Shown here piece after piece: positions 1 to 9,070 of a stretch of DNA of 64,000 bases. Below the pieces are notes generated by a model, which saw nothing but the letters and a program-made list of their open reading frames with translations, was not told the origin of the DNA and searched no databases. The DNA is taken from positions 62,001 to 126,000 of the forward strand of contig NZ_LZIN01000033.1 of the NCBI RefSeq assembly GCF_001667375.1, read 5' to 3'. Source of the stretch: Mycolicibacter sinensis. Its GTDB lineage: Bacteria > Actinomycetota > Actinomycetes > Mycobacteriales > Mycobacteriaceae. Position numbers and translations under genes: made by a program. Within the stretch, counting starts at the first letter, position 1; each line of letters starts with the position of its first letter.

Positions 1-368
1 ACAGCGCCCTGGAGAAGCTGGCCCAGGACTACGCCGAGCGCGGGCTGACGGTGCTCGGCGTGCCCTGCAACCAGTTCATGGGCCAGGAGCCCGGAACGCC
101 TACGGAGATCCAGACCTTCTGCTCCACCACCTACGGGGTGACGTTTCCGTTGCTGGCCAAGACCGACGTCAATGGCGATGACCGCCACCCGCTGTACGCG
201 GAGTTGACCAAGACCGCCGACGCCGAGGGGACCGCCGGTGACGTGCAATGGAACTTCGAGAAGTTTCTGCTCGCGCCCGGGGCGACGGTGGTCAACCGGT
301 TCCGGCCCACCACGGTGCCGGACGCGCCCGAGGTGATTACCGCCATCGAGGCCGTACTGCCGAACTGA
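1..368 (+). CDS. Glutathione peroxidase-family protein, 5' end outside the window
   Basis: The reading frame is open from base 3 to the stop at 366-368, so only the C-terminal ~120 residues are present. The motif VPCNQFMGQEPG carries the conserved Gln of the glutathione peroxidase catalytic site, and WNFEKFL carries the conserved Trp and Asn. The peroxidatic Cys lies upstream of the window and cannot be checked. The family reduces hydrogen and organic peroxides; bacterial and actinobacterial members usually use thioredoxin rather than glutathione. The stop codon shares one base with the next gene's ATG (TGATG), so the two are probably co-translated. Confidence 0.9.
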   Translation, partial: SALEKLAQDYAERGLTVLGVPCNQFMGQEPGTPTEIQTFCSTTYGVTFPLLAKTDVNGDDRHPLYAELTKTADAEGTAGDVQWNFEKFLLAPGATVVNRFRPTTVPDAPEVITAIEAVLPN

Positions 369-1714
369 TGCGCACCCGCTCGGAGCGCTTCCCGAGTGTT
401 CGGGCGTTGGCGCTGGCTTATCGGTTCCGCGAGAGTCTTTTTCTGCTGCCGCTGGTGATCGTGTTCGGCGGCATGCTGCTGGCCGTTCTCAGCCGTGCGG
501 CGGACCGCCGTATCGGGCCGTCGCCGCGTTTCCTGCTGAAGATGGACAGCGGGGTGGCCACCACGCTGCTGTCCACGATCGCCGGCGCGACGATCACCAC
601 CGCGGGGGTCATTTTCTCGCTGACCATCGTGAGCCTGCAGCTGGCGAGCTCCCAGCTGTCGCCGCGGGTGATGCGCTGGTTCATCCGGGACCGGCTCAGC
701 CAGGTGGTGATCGGCCTGCTGGTCGCGACCTTCGTGTACTGCGTGCTGAGCCTGCCGGATCTGGACGGATCCCGTCCGGGGCCCGCGCCGCCGCTGACGG
801 TGACCGTCGCCGTGGTGCTGACGATCGTCACCGTGATCACCATCATCGCCCACGTCGATCACCTGGCCCACCGCCTGGAGGTCGGTCAGGTGGTGCGGGA
901 GATCGCCGCGGAGGGCTCGATGGTGATCGACACCGTGGTGGCCGCCGCGGCCGACGAGCAGCCGGCCCCCGAAACCGACATGGACGCTCCGCCGGACGCG
1001 CTGCGGCTGACCTCGCCCGGCAACGGCTGGATCAGCCGGGTCGACACCCGCCGGTTGTTGGCTGCCATCCCGCCGAACACCAAGATCCGGTTGGACACCC
1101 GGGTCGGCGCCTACATCCACCTGGGCCAGCCGCTGGTCACGATCTGGCCGCCGCCGGCGCACCCGGACCGGGTGCGCCAGAAGCTGACCCGGGCGATCGC
1201 CGTCAGCGACAGCCGCACCATGCAGGAGGACATCGACTTCGCGTTCCGTCAGCTCGTCGACATCGGGCTGCGCGCGCTGAGCTCGGCGATCAACGACCCC
1301 ACCACCGCGGTCGAGGCCACGCTGCGCGTCGGCAGCCTGTTGCGCCGCCTGCTGGTGGTGCCGTTGCCGCTGGTGGCGGTGGCCGGCTCGGAGGGCCGGA
1401 TCCTGCTACGGCCGTGGGGCCTCAATGCCAAGGAGTACATCGGGCACGGCTTCGATCAGCTCCGTCAGGTGGCACCGTCTCAGCCACTGGTGGCGGCGAC
1501 GATCCTGCGGGTGATACGGATGCTGGTCGTCCACGTCGAAGAGCAGGGCCGGACCGAACACATTCCGGCACTGCGTGAGCAGGCCGACCTGCTGCTGGAA
1601 TCACTGGCCAAGGCGCCCGGGCTGCATCCACGCGACCTGGCGCGACTGCGGGCGATCGCGGCCAACAGCACCGACCCGGCCAACCACAGCCGCCGGCGCC
1701 GGTTGAGCCTGTAA
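368..1714 (+). CDS. DUF2254 integral membrane protein
   Basis: The product is 448 residues from an ATG that overlaps the previous stop by one base. The N-terminal half has four strongly hydrophobic segments (FLLPLVIVFGGMLLAVL, a second beginning VATTLLSTIAGA, a third around VVIGLLVATFVYCVLSL, and a fourth around VAVVLTIVTVITIIA). A soluble C-terminal half follows and contains the sequence SSAINDPTTAVEA. This layout fits the DUF2254 family of predicted membrane proteins, whose function is unknown. An upstream GTG in the same frame at 248 would lie inside the peroxidase gene and is not favoured. Confidence 0.85.
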   Translation: MRTRSERFPSVRALALAYRFRESLFLLPLVIVFGGMLLAVLSRAADRRIGPSPRFLLKMDSGVATTLLSTIAGATITTAGVIFSLTIVSLQLASSQLSPRVMRWFIRDRLSQVVIGLLVATFVYCVLSLPDLDGSRPGPAPPLTVTVAVVLTIVTVITIIAHVDHLAHRLEVGQVVREIAAEGSMVIDTVVAAAADEQPAPETDMDAPPDALRLTSPGNGWISRVDTRRLLAAIPPNTKIRLDTRVGAYIHLGQPLVTIWPPPAHPDRVRQKLTRAIAVSDSRTMQEDIDFAFRQLVDIGLRALSSAINDPTTAVEATLRVGSLLRRLLVVPLPLVAVAGSEGRILLRPWGLNAKEYIGHGFDQLRQVAPSQPLVAATILRVIRMLVVHVEEQGRTEHIPALREQADLLLESLAKAPGLHPRDLARLRAIAANSTDPANHSRRRRLSL

Positions 1715-1775
1715 CGCCAGCCGGTGTCTGCCTGGATGTCACCGGCCGGACACCTGCACCGGCCACACTGGTGGC

Positions 1776-2486
1776 ATGACCGGACAGCTGATCGTCTCCG
1801 TCTCGGGGATCGGCGAACGGACCTGCGCCGACGCCGAGGCGTTCTGCGCGCAACTGGACACCCGCGCCGTGCCGGTGTCACTGCTGGCGGCACCGCGGCT
1901 GGGGGCGGACTACCGGCTGGACCGCGACCCGCGCACCGTCGACTGGCTGGTGCACCGGCGGGCCGGCGGCGCAGCCATCGTGCTGCACGGGTTCGATGAG
2001 GCCGCCACCAAGAAGCGCCGCGGCGAGTTCGCCACCTTGGGTGCCCACGAGGCCAACCTGCGGCTGCTGGGGGCCGACCGCGTGCTGGAGCACCTGGGTT
2101 TGCGCACCCGACTGTTCGCCGCGCCCGGCTGGATGGTCTCGCCGGGAACGGTACGGGTGTTGCCGCGCAACGGTTTTCGTCTGTTGGCCGGTCTGCACAC
2201 GGTGACCGATCTGGTGCTCGACCGCACCGTACGGGCCCGGGTGGTCGGCGTCGGAGCCGGTTTTCTGACCGCGCCCTGGTGGTGCCGGATGGTGGTGGCG
2301 ACCAGTGAGCGTATCGCGCGCCGCGGCGGGGTGGTGCGGCTGTCGGTGGGCGCTCGGCAGCTGAGCGATCCGGGCGTGTCGGCTGCCATGCTGGACGCGG
2401 TGGATGCGGCGCTGGGCCACGGCTGCCGCCCGGAGCGCTACCGGTGGCCGCTCGCGGCCGATGTGGCCTCCGGGCTGAGCGCCTGA
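1776..2486 (+). CDS. DUF2334 polysaccharide-deacetylase-like protein
   Basis: The product is 236 residues and resembles the M. tuberculosis Rv0784 family. The motifs LHGFDE and FAAPGW are typical of DUF2334 proteins, which adopt a NodB-like deacetylase fold. The substrate is unknown, and not every canonical metal-binding His/Asp of NodB enzymes is obvious by eye. A weak -10-like CACACT lies six bases before the ATG, so a leaderless transcript is possible. The gene sits just upstream of a flavoprotein gene, as in M. tuberculosis. Confidence 0.75.
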   Translation: MTGQLIVSVSGIGERTCADAEAFCAQLDTRAVPVSLLAAPRLGADYRLDRDPRTVDWLVHRRAGGAAIVLHGFDEAATKKRRGEFATLGAHEANLRLLGADRVLEHLGLRTRLFAAPGWMVSPGTVRVLPRNGFRLLAGLHTVTDLVLDRTVRARVVGVGAGFLTAPWWCRMVVATSERIARRGGVVRLSVGARQLSDPGVSAAMLDAVDAALGHGCRPERYRWPLAADVASGLSA

Positions 2487-2491
2487 CTGGC

Positions 2492-2497
2492 TACGCT
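2492..2497 (+). promoter_or_regulatory. Candidate -10 element (TACGCT) for the flavoprotein gene
   Basis: TACGCT matches the mycobacterial TANNNT -10 pattern and ends eight bases before the ATG at 2506. No ribosome binding site precedes that ATG, so a leaderless or near-leaderless mRNA is likely. The same TACGCT-plus-eight arrangement precedes the gene at 31318. Confidence 0.4.
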
Positions 2498-2505
2498 GGA
2501 CCGCC

Positions 2506-4161
2506 ATGAGCGGTAAGGCGGACGCCGACGCGATCATCGTCGGGGCGGGTTTGGCCGGCCTGGTGGCGGCCTGCGAACTGGTGGAACGCGGCCAGCGGGT
2601 GCTGATCGTCGACCAGGAGAACAGCGCGAACCTGGGCGGGCAGGCGTTCTGGTCCTTCGGTGGCCTGTTCTTCGTCGACAGCCCCGAGCAGCGGCGGCTG
2701 GGGGTGCGCGACAGCCACGAACTGGCGCTGCAGGATTGGCTGGGCACCGCCGGCTTCGACCGCGCGTGCGACTACTGGCCGCGGCAATGGGCGCACGCCT
2801 ACGTCGACTTCGCCGCCGGGGAGAAACGCAGCTGGCTGACCGCGCGCGGGCTGAAGATCTTCCCGCTGGTCGGCTGGGCCGAGCGCGGCGGTTACGGCGC
2901 GATCGGGCACGGCAATTCGGTGCCCCGGTTCCACATCAGCTGGGGGACCGGGCCGGCCCTGGTCGAGATCTTCGCGAGCCGGTTGCGGGGCCGTTCGCGA
3001 GTCCGCTTCGCGCACCGGCACCGGGTCGACGAGCTGATCGTCGAAGACGGCCGGGTGACCGGCGTGCGGGGCAGTGTGCTGGAACCGTCGTACGCGGCGC
3101 GCGGTGTGGCGTCGTCACGGAACTCGGTGGGGGAGTTCGAATTCCGGGCGTCCGCGGTGCTGGTGACCAGTGGTGGCATCGGCGGCAACCTCGAGCTGGT
3201 GCGGCAGAACTGGCCGGAGCGGATGGGCCGCGTGCCGGCGCAGCTGCTGGCCGGGGTGCCCGCCCACGTCGACGGCCGGATGCTCGGGATCACCGAGGCG
3301 GCCGGCGGGCGGGTGATCAACCGGGACCGGATGTGGCACTACACCGAGGGCATCACCAACTACGACCCGATCTGGCCGGGCCACGGCATCCGGATCATCC
3401 CCGGCCCGTCGCCGCTGTGGCTGGACGCGGCCGGCAACCGACTGCCCGGGCCGCTGTATCCCGGCTTCGACACCCTGGGCACCTTGGAGCACATCGCCCG
3501 TTCCGGGCAGGACTACACCTGGTTCGTGCTGAACGGGAAGATCATCGAGAAGGAATTCGCGCTGTCGGGTCAGGAACAGAACCCGGACCTGACCGGGCGC
3601 AGCCTGCGCCAGCTGATCACCTCTCGGGCCCGCTCGGGGCCGCCGCCCCCGGTGCAGGCGTTCGTCGACCGCGGGGTGGATTTCGTCCATGCCGATTCGC
3701 TGCGGGATCTGGTCGCGCGGATGAACGACCTGCCCGATGTGCTGCCATTGGACTATGCGACGGTGGCCGCCGAGGTGACCGCACGCGACCGCGAGGTAGC
3801 CAACCGGTTCAGCAAGGACGGCCAGATCACCGCGATCCGCGGCGCCCGGGCCTACCTGGGCGACCGGCTGGGTAGGGTGGTGGCCCCGCACCGGCTGACC
3901 GATCCCAAGGCCGGACCGCTGATCGCGGTCAAACTGCACATCTTGACCCGGAAAACGTTGGGCGGCTTGGAAACCGACCTGGACTCCCGGGTGCTGGGCG
4001 CCGACGGCAAGCCGATCGACGGGCTGTATGCCGCCGGTGAGGTGGCCGGTTTCGGGGGCGGCGGGGTGCACGGTTATCGGGCGCTGGAGGGCACCTTCCT
4101 GGGCGGGTGCATCTTCTCCGGCCGGGCCGCCGGCCGGGGCGCCGCCGGCGATATCACCTAG
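2506..4161 (+). CDS. FAD-binding dehydrogenase (fumarate reductase/KstD-like flavoprotein)
   Basis: The product is 551 residues. Its N-terminus has the dinucleotide-binding motif IIVGAGLAGLVAACEL followed by an acidic strand end (VLIVDQE). The C-terminus has LYAAGEVAGFGGGGVHGYRA, the second FAD contact of the FAD_binding_2 family shared by fumarate reductase and 3-ketosteroid dehydrogenase flavoproteins. It corresponds in position and type to Rv0785. The electron acceptor and substrate are not evident. It is probably a soluble enzyme. Confidence 0.85.
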   Translation: MSGKADADAIIVGAGLAGLVAACELVERGQRVLIVDQENSANLGGQAFWSFGGLFFVDSPEQRRLGVRDSHELALQDWLGTAGFDRACDYWPRQWAHAYVDFAAGEKRSWLTARGLKIFPLVGWAERGGYGAIGHGNSVPRFHISWGTGPALVEIFASRLRGRSRVRFAHRHRVDELIVEDGRVTGVRGSVLEPSYAARGVASSRNSVGEFEFRASAVLVTSGGIGGNLELVRQNWPERMGRVPAQLLAGVPAHVDGRMLGITEAAGGRVINRDRMWHYTEGITNYDPIWPGHGIRIIPGPSPLWLDAAGNRLPGPLYPGFDTLGTLEHIARSGQDYTWFVLNGKIIEKEFALSGQEQNPDLTGRSLRQLITSRARSGPPPPVQAFVDRGVDFVHADSLRDLVARMNDLPDVLPLDYATVAAEVTARDREVANRFSKDGQITAIRGARAYLGDRLGRVVAPHRLTDPKAGPLIAVKLHILTRKTLGGLETDLDSRVLGADGKPIDGLYAAGEVAGFGGGGVHGYRALEGTFLGGCIFSGRAAGRGAAGDIT

Positions 4162-4192
4162 CGTCGGCCCGCGCCACCCGCATCCCCGCCGA

Positions 4193-4246
4193 GCGTGAAG
4201 GTAGCTTCACGTTCGACCCCTCAGCGTGAAGCTAACTTCACGTTCG
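4193..4246. repeat. Two tandem 23-bp units, each an inverted repeat
   Basis: Bases 4193-4215 and 4224-4246 are near-identical 23-mers separated by eight bases. Each contains GTGAAG facing CTTCAC around a four-base centre and ends in CACGTTCG. The element lies between the converging flavoprotein and MBL hydrolase genes. It could form hairpins that end transcription from both sides, but it lacks a U-run, so an intergenic repeat family is equally plausible. Confidence 0.6.
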
Positions 4247-4261
4247 GCGGTAGGAAGGCAC

Positions 4262-4900
4262 CTAAAACGCCACGGCGCTTTCGGCGGGCAGCACCTGAAA
4301 GTCGGTGCGTCCCATCTCGGCGAGCCGGCCGTGGTAGATGCCGCGGGCGTCGTCGGCGATGATGCCCTGGTGGATGGGCACCGCGGCCCGCGGTGCCACG
4401 GCCCGCAGGTAATCGACCGCCTCGGCGATCTTCATCCACGGTGCGGCGGCCGGGGCGGCCAGCACGTCCACCGGCTCGTCCGGCACGAACAATGCATCAC
4501 CGGGGTGCATCAGCCGGGCCGGATGCCCGGCGTCGCCGACGAGGTAGGAGATGTTGTCGATCATCGGGAGCTCCGGATGGATCACCGCGTGCTGCCCGCC
4601 GACCCCGCGCACCCGCACCGAGCCGAGCTCGAAGGAATCCCCGACATGCACCGGTCGCCACGGCGGCCCCAGCTGGGAGGCGGTCTGCGGGTCGGCGTAG
4701 AGCGCGGCTTGCGGATTCGCCTCGAGCAGCGCCGGCAGCCTCGCGGTATCGACGTGGTCGGGGTGCTGATGGGTGATCAGGATCGCCGACAGCCCGGTGA
4801 TGCCCTCGAAGCCGTGCGAGAAGTTGCCCGGGTCGAACAGCACCGTGGTGTCGACGAAATCGGCGAGCAGGCAGGAGTGGCCGAAGTGGGTCAATCGCAT
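4262..4900 (-). CDS. MBL-fold metallo-hydrolase
   Basis: The product is 212 residues, the same length as M. tuberculosis Rv0786c. HQHPDH is the zinc-binding HxHxDH motif of the metallo-beta-lactamase fold; further histidines include GQHAVIH and the C-terminal IHQG. The protein begins [12 protein letters not shown], typical of the UPF0173/YtnP-like subgroup. A longer in-frame start exists at 5014, but it would overlap the divergent purS promoter and the extra residues look non-coding. The substrate is unknown. Confidence 0.85.
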   Translation of the reverse strand: MRLTHFGHSCLLADFVDTTVLFDPGNFSHGFEGITGLSAILITHQHPDHVDTARLPALLEANPQAALYADPQTASQLGPPWRPVHVGDSFELGSVRVRGVGGQHAVIHPELPMIDNISYLVGDAGHPARLMHPGDALFVPDEPVDVLAAPAAAPWMKIAEAVDYLRAVAPRAAVPIHQGIIADDARGIYHGRLAEMGRTDFQVLPAESAVAF

Positions 4901-4982
4901 GCCTTCGATTGTGCGCTCCGGCGCCGCGAACGGGCATCGGTATTGTTGAGCCGACCGATTCCCGTCGACAGTAGGAGCGCGC

Positions 4983-5222
4983 GTGGCCCGGGTGGTTGTG
5001 CACGTGATGCCCAAAGCCGAGATCCTCGACCCGCAGGGTCAGGCGATCGTCGGCGCGCTTGCCCGGCTCGGGCACACCGGCGTGTCGGAGGTGCGGCAGG
5101 GCAAGCGCTTCGAGCTCGAGGTCGACGATTCGGTCGACGACGCCGCGCTCGCCGAGATCGCCGAGACGCTGCTGGCCAACACGGTGATCGAGGATTGGAC
5201 CGTCAGCCGGGAGACGGTGTGA
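4983..5222 (+). CDS. purS: Phosphoribosylformylglycinamidine synthase, PurS subunit
   Basis: The product is 79 residues starting at GTG after a clear AGGAG ribosome binding site at 4973-4977. [20 protein letters not shown] is the signature start of PurS. PurS bridges PurQ (glutaminase) and PurL (synthetase) in the complex that converts FGAR to FGAM in purine biosynthesis. Its stop overlaps the purQ GTG by four bases (GTGTGA), which implies coupled translation. purL lies 4 kb downstream rather than beside it, as in M. tuberculosis. Confidence 0.97.
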   Translation: MARVVVHVMPKAEILDPQGQAIVGALARLGHTGVSEVRQGKRFELEVDDSVDDAALAEIAETLLANTVIEDWTVSRETV

Positions 5223-5893
5223 GCGCCCGGGTTGGTGTCATCACCTTCCCCGGCACCCTCGACGACGTCGACGCCGTGCGCGCGGTCCGCTACGTCGGTG
5301 CCGAACCGGTCAACCTGTGGCACGCCGACGCCGACCTGAAGGGGGTCGACGCCGTCGTCGTCCCGGGCGGTTTCTCCTACGGCGACTACCTGCGTGCCGG
5401 TGCCATCGCCCGGTTCGCGCCGGTGATGGGCGAGGTCATCGCGGCGGCCGGGCGCGGTCTGCCGGTGCTGGGCATCTGCAACGGGTTCCAGGTGTTGTGC
5501 GAGGCCGGGTTGTTGCCGGGCGCGCTGACCCGCAACGCCGGCCTGCACTTCGTCTGCCGCGACGTCTGGCTGCGGGTGGCCTCCACCGAGACGGTTTGGA
5601 CCTCCCGGTTCGACGCCGACGCCGACCTGCTGGTGCCGCTGAAGTCCGGCGAGGGCCGCTATGTGGCCTCCGAAGCGGTGCTCGACGAGCTGGAGGGCGA
5701 GGGCCGGGTGGTGTTCCGCTACCTGGACAACCTCAACGGCTCGATGCGCGACATCGCCGGGGTGAGCTCGGCCAACGGCCGGGTGGTGGGGCTGATGCCG
5801 CACCCCGAGCACGCCATCGAGGCGTTGACGGGGCCCAGCGACGACGGGCTGGGGCTGTTCTACTCCGCGCTGGACGCGGTGCTCGCGGCCTGA
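5219..5893 (+). CDS. purQ: Phosphoribosylformylglycinamidine synthase, PurQ glutaminase subunit
   Basis: The product is 224 residues from the GTG at 5219, equal in length to the M. tuberculosis enzyme. GICNGFQVL holds the nucleophilic Cys of the class I glutamine amidotransferase, and MPHPEHAIE holds the His/Glu of the triad. It supplies ammonia from glutamine for FGAM formation. The frame is open far upstream (to 4226), but PurQ homology begins at [15 protein letters not shown], which fits the GTG overlapping the purS stop. Confidence 0.97.
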   Translation: MSARVGVITFPGTLDDVDAVRAVRYVGAEPVNLWHADADLKGVDAVVVPGGFSYGDYLRAGAIARFAPVMGEVIAAAGRGLPVLGICNGFQVLCEAGLLPGALTRNAGLHFVCRDVWLRVASTETVWTSRFDADADLLVPLKSGEGRYVASEAVLDELEGEGRVVFRYLDNLNGSMRDIAGVSSANGRVVGLMPHPEHAIEALTGPSDDGLGLFYSALDAVLAA

Positions 5894-5907
5894 GCCCAGC
5901 GCCGGGG

Positions 5908-6705
5908 CTAGCAGGTCAGCGCGACCGCGGCTTCGGCGGTGTAGCACAGGAACGTCAGCGTCTCCTGCAGGTAGAGCTGCACGTGCTCGGCGTCATGGGA
6001 CTCATAGCCGATCGACACGTCGGTGCCCAGCCGCAAATCGAAGTCGCCGCCGCGGGTGGTCAGCACGAACGCGCCGCCGATCGCCGGCGCCCAGATGATG
6101 TCGCCGGTGACCAGCCGGCGCAGGTGCTCGAGGATCGGATAGCCGTGATCGGAGGTCTCGGCGACCTTGGTGTAGGCGTCGGCGGACAGCAGCACCGAGT
6201 ACGGGCCGTCCACCCCGGCCAGCCGCAGCGCCGACAGCGCCTGGCTGACCACATCCGGGATATCGCGCGGGTCGTCCGGCAGCGTCAACTCGGCATTGGA
6301 ACTCGCGCTGCGGATGCCCTCCACCGAGGCGGCCGGGTAGCCATCGAAGATGATCCGGTCCTCGGCGAACGCCAGCTTCTTGGCAGCGGCTTTCACCGGG
6401 TCCCAGTCGGCATCCTGCGAACCGCGCTCGACATCGTCGATCTCCGCGCGGGACAGGGTGAACGGAACCCGCAGGCGCACCAGCGGTTTGCTGTCGCGCA
6501 GCTCGGCGACCACGCCGTCGGCCGGGGCGCCGATCCCGGTCAGCCGACCGGTGCCCACCGCGGCCGCCGTCGGGCCGGCCGGCTCGCTCACATCGACGAC
6601 CCGGCGTCCGGCGATGTGCCGCTTGAACGTTCGGGCCGCCTCCTGCTCGATGTCGGCCCAGGCCGCCTCCGTGACCGGGGCCAAATCGCGATACAGGTTG
6701 TTCAT
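5908..6705 (-). CDS. cfp29: Encapsulin nanocompartment shell protein (Cfp29)
   Basis: The product is 265 residues, the same length as M. tuberculosis Cfp29 (Rv0798c). It begins [16 protein letters not shown] and matches the HK97-fold encapsulin family throughout. Shell proteins assemble into icosahedral cages that load enzymes through a C-terminal targeting peptide. Its start overlaps the DyP peroxidase stop by four bases (ATGA), so cargo and shell are made from one mRNA with the cargo first. Confidence 0.95.
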   Translation of the reverse strand: MNNLYRDLAPVTEAAWADIEQEAARTFKRHIAGRRVVDVSEPAGPTAAAVGTGRLTGIGAPADGVVAELRDSKPLVRLRVPFTLSRAEIDDVERGSQDADWDPVKAAAKKLAFAEDRIIFDGYPAASVEGIRSASSNAELTLPDDPRDIPDVVSQALSALRLAGVDGPYSVLLSADAYTKVAETSDHGYPILEHLRRLVTGDIIWAPAIGGAFVLTTRGGDFDLRLGTDVSIGYESHDAEHVQLYLQETLTFLCYTAEAAVALTC

Positions 6706-7724
6706 TGCGAGATTCCTTTCAGGCTGCCGATATTCAGTGAGCCATCAACGCCGGCGGGTTCGACGGGCTCAGCGGTGGTCAGGGCCGCCGCCAGGCCCGG
6801 CAGCGGCGGCGGATCGTCGAGGAAGTCGGCGGTGGGGGTGAAGAACAGCCCGCCGGTGAGCGCGGTGGAGAAGTCCAGGATGCGGTCGGTGTTGCCCGGC
6901 GGGTCACCGAGGAACATGTTGCGCAGCATCTGCTCGGTGACCTGCGGGCTACGCGCGTAGGCGATGTAGTAGGTGCCGGATTCGCCGGCACCGACCGAGC
7001 CGAACGGCATGTTGTGCCGCACAATGTCCAGTTCGTTGCCGTCCTCGTCGGTGATCACGTTCAGCGCGACGTGGGAGTTGGCCGGCTTCACCGCGTCGTC
7101 GTATTCGATGTCGTCAGCCTTGGTGCGGCCGATCACCCGCTCCTGCTCGGTGACCGGCAGCGCCTCCCAGGCGGCCATATCGTGCACGTACTTCTGGATG
7201 TGCACATAGGAGCCGCCGGCGAAGTCCGGATCCTCGTCGCCGACGGCGGTGGCGTCCAGCGCCTCGTCGCCGACCGGGTTCTCGGTGCCGTCGACGAAGC
7301 CGAGCAGGTCGCGATTGTCGAAGAATCGGAAGCCATGCACCTCATCGACCACGGTGATCGCACCGGCCATCGCCTTGACGATGCGGCCGGCGAGCTCGAA
7401 GCAGACGTCCATCGTCTCGCCCTTGACGTGGAACAACAGATCGCCCGGGGTGGCCGGCGCGCTGTGGCGGGGACCGGTCAGCTCGACAAAAGGATGCAGC
7501 TCGGCCGGGCGGGGCCCACTGAACAGCCGGTCCCAGGCGTCCGAGCCGATCGAGGTCACCAGCGACAGCCGCTTGGTCGGGTCGCGGAAGCCGATCGCCC
7601 GGGCGAAACCGGCCAGCTCCGGCAACGCCTCGTGCACGGTCGGCTCACCACCCTCATCGATGGTGGCGACCAGAAAAATCGCCGCACAGGTCAAGGGCGC
7701 GATGACGGGCTGAACGGACGGCAC
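6702..7724 (-). CDS. DyP-type heme peroxidase, encapsulin cargo
   Basis: The product is 340 residues from GTG at 7724 and is an orthologue of Rv0799c. GFVDGTENP contains the DyP catalytic Asp (GxxDG), and VRHNMPFG supplies the proximal heme His region. The C-terminal [11 protein letters not shown] is a canonical encapsulation-targeting peptide, so the enzyme should be packaged in the shell encoded by the next gene. DyP peroxidases oxidise dyes and other substrates with hydrogen peroxide. The start is supported by a -10 element seven bases upstream; a longer frame to 7811 would run into the divergent pepC start. Confidence 0.95.
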   Translation of the reverse strand: MPSVQPVIAPLTCAAIFLVATIDEGGEPTVHEALPELAGFARAIGFRDPTKRLSLVTSIGSDAWDRLFSGPRPAELHPFVELTGPRHSAPATPGDLLFHVKGETMDVCFELAGRIVKAMAGAITVVDEVHGFRFFDNRDLLGFVDGTENPVGDEALDATAVGDEDPDFAGGSYVHIQKYVHDMAAWEALPVTEQERVIGRTKADDIEYDDAVKPANSHVALNVITDEDGNELDIVRHNMPFGSVGAGESGTYYIAYARSPQVTEQMLRNMFLGDPPGNTDRILDFSTALTGGLFFTPTADFLDDPPPLPGLAAALTTAEPVEPAGVDGSLNIGSLKGISQ

Positions 7725-7731
7725 GGTATCG

Positions 7732-7737
7732 ACCCTA
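7732..7737 (-). promoter_or_regulatory. -10 element (TAGGGT) for a leaderless DyP-encapsulin mRNA
   Basis: On the minus strand TAGGGT is followed by seven bases and then the GTG start at 7724. This is the spacing expected when transcription begins at the start codon. It sits in the 52-base gap shared with the divergent pepC gene. Confidence 0.5.
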
Positions 7738-7776
7738 ACCTCCCCGCTGCGCTCCAGATGCGAAAGACTTGAGCAC

Positions 7777-9042
7777 ATGGCGGCCACCGCAACCGGATTA
7801 TGCGAGTTCATCGACGCCTCACCGTCGCCGTTTCACGCGTGCGCGACCGTGGCCGAACGGCTGCATGCCGCCGGTTACACCGAGCTGGCCGAGACCGACC
7901 GCTGGCCGGCAGCACCCGGTCGGTACTTCCTGGTGCGGGCCGGGTCGCTGGTGGCGTGGAATGGTTCTGCGCACGACGGCCCCGGGTGGCCATTCCGGAT
8001 CATCGGCGCGCACACCGACAGCCCGAACCTGCGGGTCAAGCAGCATCCCGCCCGCGAGGTGGCCGGCTGGCAGCTGGTGGCGTTGGCGCCCTACGGCGGT
8101 GCCTGGCTGAACTCCTGGCTGGACCGCGACCTGGGTGTCAGCGGGCGCCTCTCGGTGCGGGCCGGCACCGGAATCACCCACCACCTGGTCCGCATCGACG
8201 AGCCGATCCTGCGGGTGCCGCAACTGGCCATCCACCTGGCCGACGATCGCCGGTCGGTCACGCTGGATCCCCAGCGTCACCTCAACGCGGTTTGGTCCGC
8301 CGGCGGCGCGCCCCGCGACTTCCTCGACTACGTGGCCGAACGCGCCGGCGTGGCACCGCGCGACGTGCTGGGTGTCGACCTGATGACCCACGACCTGGCG
8401 TCGTCGGCGGTGACCGGGGCGGGCCAGGAGTTCGTCAGCGCGCCGCGGCTGGACAACCAAGCCAGCTGCTACGCCGGGCTGGAAGCCCTGCTGGCCGGCG
8501 AGCCGGGGCTTTTCCTGCCGGTGCTGGCGCTGTTCGACCACGAGGAGGTCGGGTCGACCTCGGATCACGGCGCCCAGTCCGATCTGCTGCCGACCGTCTT
8601 GGAGCGGATCACCCTGGCCGCCGGCGGGGACCGGGAGGATTTTCTGCGGCGGCTGGCCGGCTCGACGCTGGCCTCGGCCGACATGGCGCACGCCACCCAC
8701 CCCAACTACCCGGACCGTCACGAACCGGGCCACCAGATCGCGGTCAACGCCGGGCCGGTGCTCAAGGTGCAACCCAACCTGCGCTATGCCACGGACGGTC
8801 GTACCGCCGCGACGTTCGCCCTGGCCTGCCACCAAGCAGGAGTGCCCCTGCAGCGCTACGAGCATCGCGCCGACCTGCCGTGCGGATCCACCATCGGTCC
8901 GATGAGCGCCGCCCGCACCGGCATCCCCACCGTCGACGTGGGCGCACCGCAGCTGGCCATGCATTCGGCGCGCGAGCTGATGGGCGCGCGCGACGTGAGC
9001 TTGTATGCGGCGGCTCTGACGGCCTTCCTGGCTCCCGACTGA
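7777..9042 (+). CDS. pepC: M18-family aminopeptidase
   Basis: The product is 421 residues and corresponds to Rv0800. The M18 zinc ligands and catalytic residues are visible in [12 protein letters not shown] (His, Asp), FDHEEVGS (Glu-Glu) and the late AMHSARE (His). Family members are dodecameric cytosolic aminopeptidases that prefer acidic or neutral N-terminal residues. It is divergent from the DyP/encapsulin operon, and its 3' end carries the likely purL promoter. Confidence 0.93.
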   Translation: MAATATGLCEFIDASPSPFHACATVAERLHAAGYTELAETDRWPAAPGRYFLVRAGSLVAWNGSAHDGPGWPFRIIGAHTDSPNLRVKQHPAREVAGWQLVALAPYGGAWLNSWLDRDLGVSGRLSVRAGTGITHHLVRIDEPILRVPQLAIHLADDRRSVTLDPQRHLNAVWSAGGAPRDFLDYVAERAGVAPRDVLGVDLMTHDLASSAVTGAGQEFVSAPRLDNQASCYAGLEALLAGEPGLFLPVLALFDHEEVGSTSDHGAQSDLLPTVLERITLAAGGDREDFLRRLAGSTLASADMAHATHPNYPDRHEPGHQIAVNAGPVLKVQPNLRYATDGRTAATFALACHQAGVPLQRYEHRADLPCGSTIGPMSAARTGIPTVDVGAPQLAMHSARELMGARDVSLYAAALTAFLAPD

Positions 9043-9064
9043 GCCGAAATCGGTGCCATACACT
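9035..9064 (+). promoter_or_regulatory. Candidate promoter for leaderless purL
   Basis: CCGACT at 9035-9040 resembles a -35 TTGACT. An 18-base spacer leads to TACACT at 9059-9064. The purL GTG at 9071 follows after six bases, the usual geometry of a leaderless mycobacterial transcript. The promoter overlaps the end of pepC. Confidence 0.45.
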
Positions 9065-9070
9065 GTGGCC

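Noticed and set aside
131..1162. Long open frame on the minus strand opposite the DUF2254 gene
   Set aside because: It is a by-product of high GC content: Arg/Gly/His-rich translation with no motif, lying opposite a clear coding frame. Many similar frames across the window were dropped for the same reason.
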